Assembly (NCBI RefSeq): GCF_005166025.1
Contig: NZ_CP028923.1
Coordinates: 726,001-790,000 of the forward strand
Direction of reading: 5' to 3'
Length of the DNA stretch: 64,000 nucleotides
Source of the DNA: Mangrovivirga cuniculi
Lineage (GTDB): Bacteria > Bacteroidota > Bacteroidia > Cytophagales > Cyclobacteriaceae
Shown here piece after piece: positions 19,915 to 30,493 of the stretch. The notes beneath the pieces were generated by a model. It saw only the letters and a program-made list of their open reading frames with translations. It was not told the DNA's origin and did not search any database. A program made the translations under genes and the position numbers. Every line of letters starts with the position of its first letter. Within the stretch, counting starts at the first letter, position 1.

Positions 19915-19972
19915 TTCACGAGTAAAATAATTCAATTCTTGTCACTTTTTTTACATCGCAAACGTTTTCGGA

Positions 19973-20025
19973 GGGGTGTGGCTTGCATGTGGAAGATTTC
20001 CACACCTTAAAATCTAACTTCCACA
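19973..20025 (+). promoter_or_regulatory. Structured intergenic element with possible sigma-54 promoter
   Basis: The 335-base gap between 19914 and 20250 holds no gene. It contains GG-N10-GC (GG at 19973-19974, TTGCA at 19983-19987), the spacing of a sigma-54 promoter, although TGGCAC is poorly matched. It also has two mutually exclusive hairpins: GGTGTGG (19975-19981) with CCACACC (20000-20006), or TGTGGAA (19988-19994) with TTCCACA (19998-20004), which recurs at 20019-20025. A terminator follows at 20073. A small RNA or an attenuator are both possible; the evidence is weak. Confidence 0.3.
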
Positions 20026-20072
20026 AAAGTAGCTATAGTGCCACTATGACTAGCAATATTTCAATTTAAACA

Positions 20073-20100
20073 CCACAGAATGACTCTGTGGTTTCTTTTT
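20073..20100 (+). terminator. Rho-independent terminator
   Basis: A 7-bp stem (CCACAGA, 5-base loop, TCTGTGG) is followed directly by TTTCTTTTT. It lies 158 bases after the glycosyltransferase stop, so it ends either that transcript or a short RNA from the preceding structured element. Confidence 0.7.
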
Positions 20101-20175
20101 ATATTACAATTATTCAATTTCTTACATTCATTCGAATATGCCCGAAACCGGGTGTTTAGTTAATAGTAGGAGCCA

Positions 20176-20183
20176 TACATTTG
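20176..20183 (+). promoter_or_regulatory. Putative -7 promoter element for the esterase gene
   Basis: TACATTTG fits TAnnTTTG and sits 66 bases before the ATG at 20250, after the terminator. No clear TTG lies at the expected upstream distance; only TTTA near 20155 is available. Confidence 0.4.
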
Positions 20184-20249
20184 CAATCGATATACTTGAC
20201 AATCAGCTATTCGTGGCTGATTAATTAAAACTCAAAACCAGCAAATTAG

Positions 20250-22904
20250 ATGGAGAGAACTAAAATTCTATTCCGCGGGCTTCTTTTAATAATCTTATTG
20301 GGTACTGCGTTTCAGGCAGTAGCTCAGACATCGCCTGCCGATCGACAAACACAACAATCATTCACATCACAAACAGTAGCTCCGGGAGAAACCTTTGGCT
20401 ATTGGGAGTATTTACCATCAGATTATAATACATCAGGAACTAAAAAACCTTTAGTAATATTCCTTCACGGTATGGGTGAAAAGGGTTCTGACTTAAATAG
20501 GGTTCTAGCTACAGGACCTCCAAGACAGGTTAAGTATGGAAAGGATTTTCCATTTGTTATGATTTCGCCACAAACAAGGTATCCCTGGGATTGGTCTCCG
20601 GACTTCGTGGATGAAATTGTCACTGAAATGATTAATAAATATAATATTGATCCTGATAGAGTTTACCTTACTGGTTTGAGTATGGGAGGAAACGGTGTTT
20701 GGGATTATGCTGCAACCAGCAATTATGCTGACAAATTAGCAGCTATAGTACCAATCGCAGGATGGATGACCAAAGATGGTTGTAATCTTAAAGATCTTCC
20801 AATATGGGGATTCACTGGAGAGTATGATGGTCCAGGATCACCAAATACTGGTACTGAAAAAGCAGTTGCTGCATATAAAAATTGTGTTTCGAATCCAACG
20901 CCTGCTCCTAAGCTTACAGTTTATGCAGGTGTAGGCCACAATGCCTGGGATAGGGCTTATGGTGATGATAATACCTGGAATTGGATGTTATCTCAACGAA
21001 GAGGAAGTACATCGGGTGGTGGTTCTGAACCAACGACAGGAACTCCGACTGTTCAGGCCCCATATGATCAATCAATTACTTTGCCCACTAATAGTATTTC
21101 TTTAAAAGCTACAACTGGTCACACAGCCGGTAAATCTGTTTCTGTCAAGTGGTCAAAGATATCAGGTGGCTCAGCTAATTTAAGCGGAATTAATACGAAG
21201 ACATTATATGTTTCCGGAATGGCTGCAGGGTCTTATACATTTCAGGTTGTAGCTACAGATGGTGCAGGTCAAACTGCTAAGGATCAGGTAATAGTAACAG
21301 TAAAAGAAGATGTGACTAATCAACCTCCTAGCGTCAACCTTGGAGCAGATAGAGTAATTACTCTTCCTGCAAACTCAGTAACTTTAAATCCTACAGTTTC
21401 TGATCCTGAAGGTGGAGCGATGACTTACCAATGGCAAAAACTGATGGGGCCTTCGGTAACCATGAGCGATCTGAAAAAATCATCATTGAATCTGACCAAT
21501 ATGGTTGAAGGAACTTATAAGTTCAGATTCATTGCTTATGATGATAAAGGTAACATGGGATACGATGATACTTATGTATATGTGAAAAAAGGAGATGATT
21601 CAGGAGATACAGGACCAGTGCAAGACGGATCTTTTACTTATAATTATTATGAAGGTACTTATAGCAATCTTCCGGATTTTTCAAGGTTAACTCCTAAGAA
21701 ATCAGGTACAGCAACTGATATAAGTCTATCTTATGCTGATGCCAGCAATACTTTCTTACTAGAATTTCTAGGAAGCATAACCGTTCCAACATCAGGTGAA
21801 TATACTTTTTATCTGACTTCAGATGACGGTTCGAAATTAAAGATCAACGGAAGTACTGTAATCAATAACGATGGATTGCATGGTGCAGTAACAAAACAAG
21901 CTAAGGTTAACTTAAATAATACTGCAACTCCATTCGTATTAGAATATATGGAAAACTGGGGTGGCGAGACATTAAAGCTTGAAGTTTCAGGACCTGGTAT
22001 CACAAGACAAGTTGTTCCTTCTTCATGGTTAACAGGAGATAATACTTCACCTGATGATGGTAACAGCAGTAATGATGGTACAGTAAGTGGAACAATGAAT
22101 GTTAACTTCACTCATCTCACTACTGATGTTGCGGATTGGAACTCTACTAAATCTTATCCTGATGCAGGATTTGTAACTTCAATATTGGAAAATACTTCCG
22201 GATCTAAAACAAATGCTAAAATCAAAATCGGTAATGGATTCAGATCTGCATCTGCTAATGGAATGACAACTAATAATACTGACGAGATTCTTCCTGATAA
22301 TGTAATGAAAACATTCTATTATGTTATGCCAGGAGATGTTGGTAGAATTATAATAACTGGTCTAAATTCTTCTCTTACTTATAACTTAAACCTTTTCGGT
22401 AGTCGAGATGGTGGAGGAGACAGAACCACAGTATTTACTTCTGGTGGCAAGTCTGGAAAAGTTCAAACAGGCTTCAATACAGACAAATGGGTGTCATTAA
22501 AAGAAATATCACCTAATTCGAATGGTGAGATTCATATAAATGTTCAGGCTGCTTCTGGTGCTATGTATGGATATATCAATGCCTTGATTATAGAAGAAAT
22601 AGGGGGCACAAGCACTAACTCAGCTGCAATGACTACTTCAAGTACTTCTGGTATAAAGCCTTATCCAAATCCTTTTAGTGATTATATTAATGTAGGATTT
22701 GAAGCAGGTAAGTCTGGAACTGCTGATGTTGAGATCATGGATGCAAATGGCGTGAATTACTACCAGAATTCATATCAGGTAACTGAGACAATGACAGAAT
22801 TCACTGTCGAACTTGGTTCTGCAAATTTCCCAACAGGAACTTATTACATAAAAGTAAGTGGGGCAGGCTTCGATGGAATGCCAGTAAGAATATTAAAAGA
22901 ATAA
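20250..22904 (+). CDS. T9SS-secreted esterase with PKD-like, PA14 and malectin-like modules
   Basis: The 884-residue protein has a signal peptide (to about residue 26), then an alpha/beta-hydrolase of the polyhydroxybutyrate-depolymerase/feruloyl-esterase type (about 40-255). The probable triad is Ser144 (GLSMGG), Asp193 (GEYDGPG) and His230 (GVGHNAW). Two PKD-like domains, a PA14 domain (about 465-605), a beta-sandwich that may bind carbohydrate (about 620-785) and a type-A T9SS sorting domain (from KPYPNPF) follow. It probably deacylates an extracellular polysaccharide while bound to it; substrate is inferred. Its hydrolase is very close in sequence to that of the 47.7-52.9 kb gene. Confidence 0.88.
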   Translation: MERTKILFRGLLLIILLGTAFQAVAQTSPADRQTQQSFTSQTVAPGETFGYWEYLPSDYNTSGTKKPLVIFLHGMGEKGSDLNRVLATGPPRQVKYGKDFPFVMISPQTRYPWDWSPDFVDEIVTEMINKYNIDPDRVYLTGLSMGGNGVWDYAATSNYADKLAAIVPIAGWMTKDGCNLKDLPIWGFTGEYDGPGSPNTGTEKAVAAYKNCVSNPTPAPKLTVYAGVGHNAWDRAYGDDNTWNWMLSQRRGSTSGGGSEPTTGTPTVQAPYDQSITLPTNSISLKATTGHTAGKSVSVKWSKISGGSANLSGINTKTLYVSGMAAGSYTFQVVATDGAGQTAKDQVIVTVKEDVTNQPPSVNLGADRVITLPANSVTLNPTVSDPEGGAMTYQWQKLMGPSVTMSDLKKSSLNLTNMVEGTYKFRFIAYDDKGNMGYDDTYVYVKKGDDSGDTGPVQDGSFTYNYYEGTYSNLPDFSRLTPKKSGTATDISLSYADASNTFLLEFLGSITVPTSGEYTFYLTSDDGSKLKINGSTVINNDGLHGAVTKQAKVNLNNTATPFVLEYMENWGGETLKLEVSGPGITRQVVPSSWLTGDNTSPDDGNSSNDGTVSGTMNVNFTHLTTDVADWNSTKSYPDAGFVTSILENTSGSKTNAKIKIGNGFRSASANGMTTNNTDEILPDNVMKTFYYVMPGDVGRIIITGLNSSLTYNLNLFGSRDGGGDRTTVFTSGGKSGKVQTGFNTDKWVSLKEISPNSNGEIHINVQAASGAMYGYINALIIEEIGGTSTNSAAMTTSSTSGIKPYPNPFSDYINVGFEAGKSGTADVEIMDANGVNYYQNSYQVTETMTEFTVELGSANFPTGTYYIKVSGAGFDGMPVRILKE

Positions 22905-22930
22905 AAGGGGAATAGATAGTTGTATGTGGT

Positions 22931-22959
22931 AAAAAGCCGGGATTATTCCCCGGCTTTTT
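22931..22959. terminator. Bidirectional terminator between convergent genes
   Basis: AAAAAGCCGGG, a 7-base loop and CCCGGCTTTTT form an 11-bp stem with T-runs on both strands. It lies between the esterase on the plus strand and the SGNH gene on the minus strand, ending at the latter's stop codon. Confidence 0.9.
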
Positions 22960-23874
22960 TTATTTGTGTTGGTTGATCATCTCTATCATGTCTTTTGTAA
23001 AAAGCTCAACACCATATTTATTTAAATGGTCCTCATCAACAAAGAGATCGAATTCTTTATTGTACTTATCACCAAAATTATAGAATTCGACACCTCTCTT
23101 TTGTAGATATATTTCAAACTCATTGATGCCTGCATAGTATTCCTCATCAGTTTCGGCATTGGCAAATGGGCAAACGAATACTACCAGTTCGATATCATTT
23201 TCATTACACATAGAAATGATCCTGTTGAGATATTTCATTTGTCCTGTGGTATCAAAATCATATTCAAATAATTCCCTGGTGCCATGGTAATCTGTACTTT
23301 CGTATATTTTGGTGCCATAGCTGTCGTATGCAGGTCGTTTAAAGTTTAGCAGACTGTTAGCCAGTTGATGCAATCCCCAGGTGGTATTTTGTTCAGCATA
23401 TCTGACAAATGGCAAATAGCGGTATAACTTCCATTTTAATCCAAATTCTTTATAATGGTCGTATACAGCTTCTTCTTTATAATATGGAAAAAAACGAGGG
23501 TAGGAAAACTTTCCAATAACCTCTGTATTTGCTTCCCAGTTATCTACATTCAGGTAGAGGGTCTTTATTTTATTTCCCCGATTCAAGAACATTTCCAGCA
23601 TTAAGGCATGAGTAGGTGTAGTACTACCATCCAATGATATATTAATCCCATCCATTTTGGTTTCCTCAACTATCTCCTCAGTATCAATGCAAGTATATGG
23701 CCTGCTACTTCCATGAATCGCAAAATCATATACATTATTTTCTTTGTTATTTAGCCATTGAGTTTTGTAATAAGACCCTTGTTGGTAAATATTAGTAAAC
23801 AGGACATCCAGCAACCAAAAAGTTGAATAAACAATGACCAGGAAGAGCAAAAGATATTTTATTAACTTTTTCAT
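22960..23874 (-). CDS. SGNH-fold acyl-transfer partner of MBOAT (AlgJ/DltD-like)
   Basis: The protein of about 304 residues has an N-terminal membrane anchor and a periplasmic SGNH-like domain. The nucleophile motif is IHGSSRP and the catalytic Asp-His pair lies in EDHLNKYGVELFT near the C-terminus. I choose the start MKKLIK at 23874, right after the MBOAT stop, rather than the longer frame that runs into the MBOAT gene. Such proteins work with an MBOAT protein to O-acylate exported polysaccharide, as AlgJ/AlgX with AlgI do. The 32.3-33.4 kb gene is the second copy of this arrangement. Confidence 0.8.
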   Translation of the reverse strand: MKKLIKYLLLFLVIVYSTFWLLDVLFTNIYQQGSYYKTQWLNNKENNVYDFAIHGSSRPYTCIDTEEIVEETKMDGINISLDGSTTPTHALMLEMFLNRGNKIKTLYLNVDNWEANTEVIGKFSYPRFFPYYKEEAVYDHYKEFGLKWKLYRYLPFVRYAEQNTTWGLHQLANSLLNFKRPAYDSYGTKIYESTDYHGTRELFEYDFDTTGQMKYLNRIISMCNENDIELVVFVCPFANAETDEEYYAGINEFEIYLQKRGVEFYNFGDKYNKEFDLFVDEDHLNKYGVELFTKDMIEMINQHK

Positions 23875-23875
23875 T

Positions 23876-25299
23876 TTAAAACTGGAAATATATAAAGTCA
23901 CTTGGGTCGACAAAGACACCAAATAAAGCTATAATAATTAATAAAAAGATATAGGAAGCCCATCTAACCCACCTTTGCTTGTGAAATAATGCAATAGTTG
24001 TTTTCCATTGCATCATCATTTCGATAACCAGCAATAAAAGGATTAATGGAATACCAATAGCGAGATTATAAAGTTCTTTTGTCTCTATTCGTTTGATCTC
24101 ACCAACGATATTTGCATTCCAATTTAACATATTATCGATAATATCTATGGCCTCATTAAGACCTGGTGCTCTGAAAAAGATCCAGGCAAATATTACTAGG
24201 AATAGTGTATACGAACGCTGAACCCAGCTTGGGAATTTAAACTTAAATAGTGGTCTGACTCCATGATAACTTTCAATTGACACTGCAAGTCCGTGAATAA
24301 GACCCCAAATAACGAAAGTCCAGGCAGCACCATGCCAAATACCTGAGACCACGAATGTGATAAATAAATTAAGTACCCACCTGAATACTGAAACTCTATT
24401 TCCTCCAAGTGGAATGTACACATAATCTCTGAACCAGGTTGATAGCGATATATGCCATCTGCCCCAGAACTCTTTAACTGATTTACTGAAATACGGAGTT
24501 CTGAAGTTAGTCATCAGATCGATGTTTATTACTCTGGCTGCACCAATGGCAATATCTGAGTATCCACTAAAATCACAATAAATCTGAAATGTAAAGAAAA
24601 GGGTAGCCATTATTGGCCAGGGCCATGAAACTGATCAGGGTTATCGTAAACAAGGTTTACAAAAAAGGCCAGTCTATCCGCAATTACTACCTTCTTAAAC
24701 ATTCCCCATAACATTTGCCTTAAACCCAGAACAACATTTTCATATCTGAATCCCTTAAGTCCACGAAGTTGACCCAGTAAGTTCTGAGGTCTTTCTATCG
24801 GACCAGCAACCAGTTGAGGGAAAAAACTGACATATAGTGCGAAAATGCCAAAGTTCTTTTCCGCATGTGTTCTCTTCATGAATACTTCAATAGTATATGA
24901 GAGAGTCTGGAAAGTATAAAAGGATATTCCAACAGGAAGAATCACATCGGCATATGGCAGAACGTATTCATTGTCCCAAATGGCAACAGCCATGTTGATG
25001 TTGTCAATAAAGAAGTTATAATATTTAAAATAAAATAATAACCCCAGATTGACACTTAAACTTATCAGTAAGAGAAGTTTTCGCCTTCTTTCATTTGCCG
25101 AAGACTCAATACCAAGAGCTACAAAATAGTCTACTACGGTACTTAGTACTATTAGACCGATATATTCCCACTTCCACATCATATAGAAGTAGTAGCTGGC
25201 AATTAGCAGCAAGATCCACTTCACAGTTTTGGGCAGCATAAAAAATAAGCTGACAACTACCGGAAAGAAAATTAAAAAATGAATCGAGTTAAAAAGCAT
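23876..25299 (-). CDS. MBOAT-family O-acyltransferase (AlgI-like), frameshifted as read
   Basis: Two frames, 25299-24610 and 24610-23876, join into a 474-residue MBOAT protein when one base is restored near 24610-24624; the intact paralogue at 33.4-34.8 kb has 481 residues. Multiple membrane helices, SYYFYMMWK, QLVAGPIERP, FQIYCDFSGYSD and the region with the conserved catalytic histidine (VSGIWHGAAW) are all present. The enzyme moves acyl groups across the inner membrane for O-acylation of polysaccharide by the SGNH partner, whose gene starts two bases after this stop. Confidence 0.88.
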
Positions 25300-25304
25300 A
25301 TTTC

Positions 25305-26240
25305 TTATTTAAACCAATGTGACAGATCACGGCCTATCAGTTCCTGAAACTTTTTGGTGTCCTCATAATAAATATCATGGGTCAGTGTTTTTTCAATTTC
25401 CTGATCAATCCCCGGCTTTTCGAGATTTTTACCTCTTAGCTTATTGAGTTGTTTCTGGATAATCAAATTTTCTTTAAGCTTGCTATACATTCCCGGGACT
25501 ACTGATTTAATTGATTTAAACAATAAACTATCGGTTCCATACAGCTTGTCGAGAATCTTGTTTTTAACAAACCCTGACTGATTGAATCTGATCGATGTAT
25601 CCGGATTAAAATCCGGGTCAACATCTACGAAAGAATAAAGTTCTTTAATAACTCTTTCAGGATCGGATCTCAGATCATCGTATAAAAATACTTTAATTTG
25701 GCTTTTATCAAAAAGTTCGTAGTAACGGGAGAGGTGTTTATAGTAAAATCCTTCTCTCACAAGGTCATTTCGTAGCCACCATATACTTTCTTTATCCAAC
25801 ACTTTATCAAAGGTGGTCCCCATTAAATTATCTTCCCTTGCCAGGTGCAGGTATCTTGAATACAATCTTTCTGATGGTTTTCTGAAGATCGCAATGATCT
25901 TTACATCGGGAATATATTTCTTTATATTTGATGGTGCTTTATCCCCATATAGATACATTGTAGAAGATTCTCCCTTTTTTTGAGAAGGATCAGCAGGCTC
26001 AAATAATTTTTGATATTCTTCTAAATCAGTTACTGCCCATGGAAAATCATACAGGTTTAAAGGATCATCTTCCCTGGAAACTATTTCTTCGCCCTCTAAT
26101 GCAAAAAAGTAGGGTTCCTTTATCTTACTCATGTATATTTCCGGGTGTTGATCCAGGTAATTGTGCAAAGATGTGGTCCCAGATTTACCTGCTCCGATTA
26201 ATAAAAAGTCCGGAAATAAGCTTTTGGAATTATCTGACAT
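25305..26240 (-). CDS. Sulfotransferase
   Basis: A 311-residue cytoplasmic enzyme using PAPS. The 5'-phosphosulfate loop is IGAGKSGTTSLHNYL near residue 17 and the 3'-phosphate-binding segment is IFRKPSERLYSRYLHL near residue 130. Length and order are typical of the sulfotransfer family that sulfates carbohydrates. It ends five bases before the MBOAT start, so sulfation and O-acylation genes are probably co-expressed. A sulfated exopolysaccharide fits a marine lifestyle; the exact acceptor is unknown. Confidence 0.9.
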   Translation of the reverse strand: MSDNSKSLFPDFLLIGAGKSGTTSLHNYLDQHPEIYMSKIKEPYFFALEGEEIVSREDDPLNLYDFPWAVTDLEEYQKLFEPADPSQKKGESSTMYLYGDKAPSNIKKYIPDVKIIAIFRKPSERLYSRYLHLAREDNLMGTTFDKVLDKESIWWLRNDLVREGFYYKHLSRYYELFDKSQIKVFLYDDLRSDPERVIKELYSFVDVDPDFNPDTSIRFNQSGFVKNKILDKLYGTDSLLFKSIKSVVPGMYSKLKENLIIQKQLNKLRGKNLEKPGIDQEIEKTLTHDIYYEDTKKFQELIGRDLSHWFK

Positions 26241-26392
26241 AAATTAAAAAACAATAATAGGACGAAAGTTTCATTAAATTGTATAATAATTATAATTTAG
26301 TGGCAAATATAAAAATCTAAATTACTATCAGTATACATCATTAGCAAAATAAATCAATTTTTTCAGAGCATATTTATATACTAACTTTTTAG

Positions 26393-27724
26393 ATGTCGCC
26401 ATCGGATAAAAAATATTGGATTAAGTCGGGGAGCTATACGTTGATGCAGAGGGTTGCAATGACTCTTTTTGGTCTGGCAAGTTTCCTTTTACTTATTCGC
26501 CTGTTGCCTAAATATGATTATGGTATCTGGGTGCTTTTTGTATCCATTACTTCAATTTTTGAAGTGATACGTAACGGGTTTATCAGAAATCCGCTGGTTA
26601 AACATATTACCAGTCATGAGGAGGAGGATCATAGCATGATCTATAGTGCTTCCTGGATTCTCAATCTCCTGTATAGTATTTTAATCGCCATATTAATTTT
26701 AGTATTCAGGTATTCTTTAGAATCAGTATGGAATGCTGCCGGTCTATCGGAAGTATTAATAATTTATGTGATCACCAACTTTTTATTGATACCTTTTTCT
26801 CAATTTGAATATATAAATCAGAGCAACTTTGACTTCAGGGGTACATTTTGGATATACTTTACAAAGCAGGGGTTCTTCTTTCTCTATGTACTTTACTGTT
26901 GGTTTTATTTTCCTGAGGTGACTTTACTAAACCTGGCAATGGCACAGGCAGTTGGTGTTTTTGTTGCGGTTTGTATTGGATTTATTTTCACTAAACCTTT
27001 CATTAAAAACAGAGTCCGGTTTTCATTTAAATGGTTTGGAGATTTATTTCATTTCGGAAAATATACTCTGGGTACTAATATAAGTACGATGTTATTTAAA
27101 AACACTGATAAATGGATGCTCGGATCTATGATGTCTCCGGCAATGGTGGCCCTTTATGAACCAGCTGTCAAAATCAGTAGTCTGGTAGAAATTCCTACTA
27201 TGAGTATTGCAACAGTACTTTTTCCTCAGGCGTCTAAACGAATTAGAGAGCAAGGAGAAAAGGCGGTTGCGCCATTGTATGAAAAATCGGTAGGTTTAAT
27301 ATTAGCATTGATTATTCCACTCGTGATATTTGTATTAATATTCCCTCATTTTGTGATTAAAATTCTTGCAGGAGCTGAATATGTTGAGACAGCTTTTGTA
27401 GTACAAGTCACAATTTTTTATGCTTTAGTTGAGCCATTTGCCCGGCAATTTGGAATAGTAATGGACGCAACAGGGAAACCAAAAATCGGGTTTTATTTTA
27501 TAGTATTCACTGCTGTTCTGAACGTCGTATTTAATTATATTTTTATTTCTAACTATGGTTTAGTGGGAGCAGCATACGGTACTTTGAGTTCTTTACTTGT
27601 TGGGTTAATAATTAATCAGATTTATTTAAGCAGAAATCTGAGTGTCAGTTTCGCAAGAGTAATTAAGGAGTGTTTACTGTTTTATAAAAAAGGATTGAGC
27701 TTATCAGTCAAATATGTTAAGTGA
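26393..27724 (+). CDS. Wzx-type polysaccharide flippase
   Basis: A 443-residue membrane protein with about 12-14 hydrophobic segments in the MATE/MOP-superfamily pattern, starting near residue 15 (LMQRVAMTLFG). It should flip undecaprenyl-linked repeat units to the periplasmic face. Position at the head of a plus-strand run of glycosyltransferase and ligase genes supports that role. Its stop codon overlaps the start of the next gene (TGATG at 27722-27726). The ATG at 26393 is the natural start. Confidence 0.9.
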   Translation: MSPSDKKYWIKSGSYTLMQRVAMTLFGLASFLLLIRLLPKYDYGIWVLFVSITSIFEVIRNGFIRNPLVKHITSHEEEDHSMIYSASWILNLLYSILIAILILVFRYSLESVWNAAGLSEVLIIYVITNFLLIPFSQFEYINQSNFDFRGTFWIYFTKQGFFFLYVLYCWFYFPEVTLLNLAMAQAVGVFVAVCIGFIFTKPFIKNRVRFSFKWFGDLFHFGKYTLGTNISTMLFKNTDKWMLGSMMSPAMVALYEPAVKISSLVEIPTMSIATVLFPQASKRIREQGEKAVAPLYEKSVGLILALIIPLVIFVLIFPHFVIKILAGAEYVETAFVVQVTIFYALVEPFARQFGIVMDATGKPKIGFYFIVFTAVLNVVFNYIFISNYGLVGAAYGTLSSLLVGLIINQIYLSRNLSVSFARVIKECLLFYKKGLSLSVKYVK

Positions 27725-28970
27725 TGATGGATAAAGAAATTACAACAAAAGAAGATATATTATTTTTTACGCTTTCGAGGTGGGATTCACCTATATCATC
27801 ACCATCATTAGCTCTTGCCAAAGAATTTGCAAAGACAAATCGTGTGTTTTATGTAGATCATCCATTCTCATTTAAGGACCTGGTAAGTAATTATAATTCT
27901 AATCAGATTAAAGACAGAAAGAAAGTATGGTTTGGATCCTCTACGAGATTTTCACAAAACAGTTCTTTACCTGAAAATCTTATCATAGTGACTCCGGGTC
28001 TGACAATGCCCATTAATTTTCTCCCTGAGGGAAAGATGTATAATTCTCTTTCTGAATTTAATAATAAAATAGTTTTAAGGGCAATCAGGGAAACTATTGA
28101 CAAGTTTGATATCAAGGATTTTATTTATTTCAATGCGTTCGATCCATTTTTTATTCAAAAATTGCCTGGAGATATTAAACCAAAAGTTTCTGTATATCAG
28201 TCAATGGACGATATTTCGCAGGTTGCTTATACTCATAAACATGGGTCAAGGTTAGAAAAGGAGATCATTTCTAACTTTGATGTTACTTTAACTACCGGGA
28301 AGGAATTACATAGAATTAAAAATGATATAAAAGGGTCAGCATATTATCATCCTAATGCTGCAGACCTGGATCTTTTCAAAAAAGTTTAGATCCAAAATTA
28401 GAAACACCTGCTGATTGGCCTATAGGAGTAGATGAAAAAGTAGTCGGATTTATTGGTAATCTTGAAACGAGAACTGACTATCAATTGCTGGAGGGAGTAA
28501 TAAATAAACTAAAAGATTATTTCTTTATATTTATTGGGCCTAGGGGCACTGATGAGTATAAGACTATCGACCTCTTTAATAAGCCAAATGTTTATTATCT
28601 TGGTTCTAAAAAAATAGATGACCTCCCTGCTTACCTGAAGAAGATAGATGTGGCAATAATACCTTTTAAGTGCAATGTTCTTACTAAAAGTATTTATCCG
28701 TTAAAAATTAATGAATATTTAGCTGCTGGTAAGCCGGTGGTAGCCACCAGATTTTCTGAAGATATTCAGACCTTCTCAGAGGTGATTAGTTTCGGAAATG
28801 ATTCTGATGAATTTGCGGATAGCATTAAAAAGGAATATGAATCCGATTCAGAAGCTAAGGTCCAGACAAGAATAAAAGTAGCTGAAAATAATACGTGGGC
28901 TGCCAGAGTCGAGCAATTTTGGGAAATTTTAAAATCATTTAAAGGCAGAAATCATGAGCATGTTGGATAA
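27724..28970 (+). CDS. GT-B glycosyltransferase (family 4-like), frameshifted as read
   Basis: One lost base in the A6 run at 28378-28383 splits a protein of about 415 residues. Restoring an A gives the continuous join DLFKKSLDPK with no other stop. The N-terminal half starts FFTLSRWDSPISSP. The C-terminal Rossmann half contains VGFIGNLETRTD and KINEYLAAGKPVVAT, the nucleotide-sugar region of GT4 enzymes. It probably adds a sugar to the lipid-linked repeat unit in the cytoplasm. The ATG at 27724 overlaps the flippase stop; a GTG at 27721 is also possible. Confidence 0.85.
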
Positions 28971-29064
28971 ATCATGGGTTAGTGAAAAAGTACTTAAATG
29001 GATTGTTTTGATATTCTGTTTTGTAAGTACATATTTTTTCTTTTTTAAAGTGGTGCTATTATAA
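28954..29064 (+). CDS. Possible small single-helix membrane protein
   Basis: A 36-codon frame with ATG start overlaps the glycosyltransferase end by 17 bases and stops three bases before the ligase start. It encodes a short charged N-terminus and one very hydrophobic helix rich in Phe. I recognise no family. The tight fit between two genes of one operon supports translation, but it could also be spacer sequence. Confidence 0.4.
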   Translation: MSMLDKSWVSEKVLKWIVLIFCFVSTYFFFFKVVLL

Positions 29065-29067
29065 TTG

Positions 29068-30488
29068 ATGCAGGACCTTGTAATAAAATATAAGGAAATA
29101 TTAGTTATTGGGATAATAACTTTGCTATCATTTGCCATTGCATTTGTAATGGGAAAGGGGGATTTGCAATAAGCGCAGGCCTGCTTGCAGGTATTATCGG
29201 GCTAATTATATTGACTATCTCCTTAATATCCCTCAGAGCAGGTGGAGTCGTTATTATGGTGCTGGGATTTACTCTGGGCTGGGTGAGAAAATATCTTCCA
29301 GTTGATATCCCAGTAGGTCTGGCGTTAGATGGTGTTTGCTTTGTCTTATTAATTTATATTTTGCTCAGAATGAAAAGTGAAAAGCGCTTTTCATTTCCCA
29401 ATAATGCCTTAACATGGGTTTGGCTTACTTTTGTTTTATATGTTTTCGTTCAAATAGCCAATCCATATGCTTATAATAGAAGCTTATGGTTTAACGGTTT
29501 CAGAACTGCTCTCTTTCCTTTTATGGCCTATATCTTATTTTATAATATTGTCCAGAATAAGGAGACGGTTAAGTTATTTATAAAGGCATGGTTAGTTTTG
29601 GCAACTTTAGCTGCTCTTTACGGTCTTTTCCAGGAGTTTTTTGGGTTTATGGACTATGAGGTTCAGTGGTTATACCAGCATCCAGAGGTTGCAACACGAA
29701 TATTTACTTTCGGAAGATGGAGAAGATTTAGTTTTCTTGCCAGCCCGATGAGTTTCGGAATTATAATGGCATATTCTTCATTGCTTTGCATGGTATTACT
29801 AGCAGGTCCTTTTAACAACCAGAAAAAAATCATTCTGGCATTCCTGATCGTATTGATGTTGTATGCGATGTCATTTACTGGTACCAGAACTGCTTACGCG
29901 CTTGTGCCAATAGGATTGGTTTTTTATGCTGTCCTGACTTTTAGAAAGCCAATAATAATTGGTGTTGGAGTCATGCTTTTGGCAGGTGTTGTATTCATTA
30001 TTATGCCTCCATTAAATGCTCAACACTATATTATTCAGACTGCATTCAGTGGTGATGATAAATCTTATAATGTCCGGGCTCAAAACCAGGAATTTATTCA
30101 GCCTTATATTCAGAATCACCCCATTGGATTTGGATTGGGTAGTACCATGGAAGCTTCAGGGAACCCTGTTTTGTCGGGATTTCCACCTGATAGTCAATTC
30201 GTTCAGATAACTTTAGATACCGGATGGATTGGACTTTTGATTTATTTAACTATATTCTTTTTAGGATTAAAAATTGGTGTCGAGGCTTATTTCAAATCCA
30301 ATGATGGAGTCATGAAAATATTTTTGGCTGCCTTGCTAACTTCTATATTCACTGTTATGGTTGCCAATTACCCTCAGGAAGCAATGTTAATGGAAACAAT
30401 GACATTTTGGGCTATTGCTATGGGTATGGTGGCTAAAATGGCAACAATAATTACAAACAAACAAAAAAATAATACCGCTATAGAATAA
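29068..30488 (+). CDS. O-antigen ligase/polymerase-like membrane protein, frameshifted as read
   Basis: The frame that starts ATG 29068 (MQDLVIKYKE) is cut by one lost base in the G5 run at 29157-29161; restoring a G joins it to the frame read to 30488, giving about 473 residues. It has 10-12 membrane helices and the large periplasmic loop of the Wzy/WaaL (O-antigen ligase) family, with PIGFGLGST and the late hydrophobic helices. It should polymerise or ligate repeat units delivered by the flippase two genes upstream. Confidence 0.85.
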
Positions 30489-30493
30489 ATTTT

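Noticed and set aside
19930..20025. Possible cyclic-di-GMP (GEMM) riboswitch from the GCAAACG stretch
   Set aside because: The GEMM core and its conserved stems are absent; only the short word is similar.
23875..23922. Longer N-terminus of the SGNH gene running into the MBOAT gene
   Set aside because: The extra 16 residues lie inside the MBOAT coding end, and the internal MKKLIK start gives a normal membrane anchor; the 33.4 kb copy shows the same pattern.
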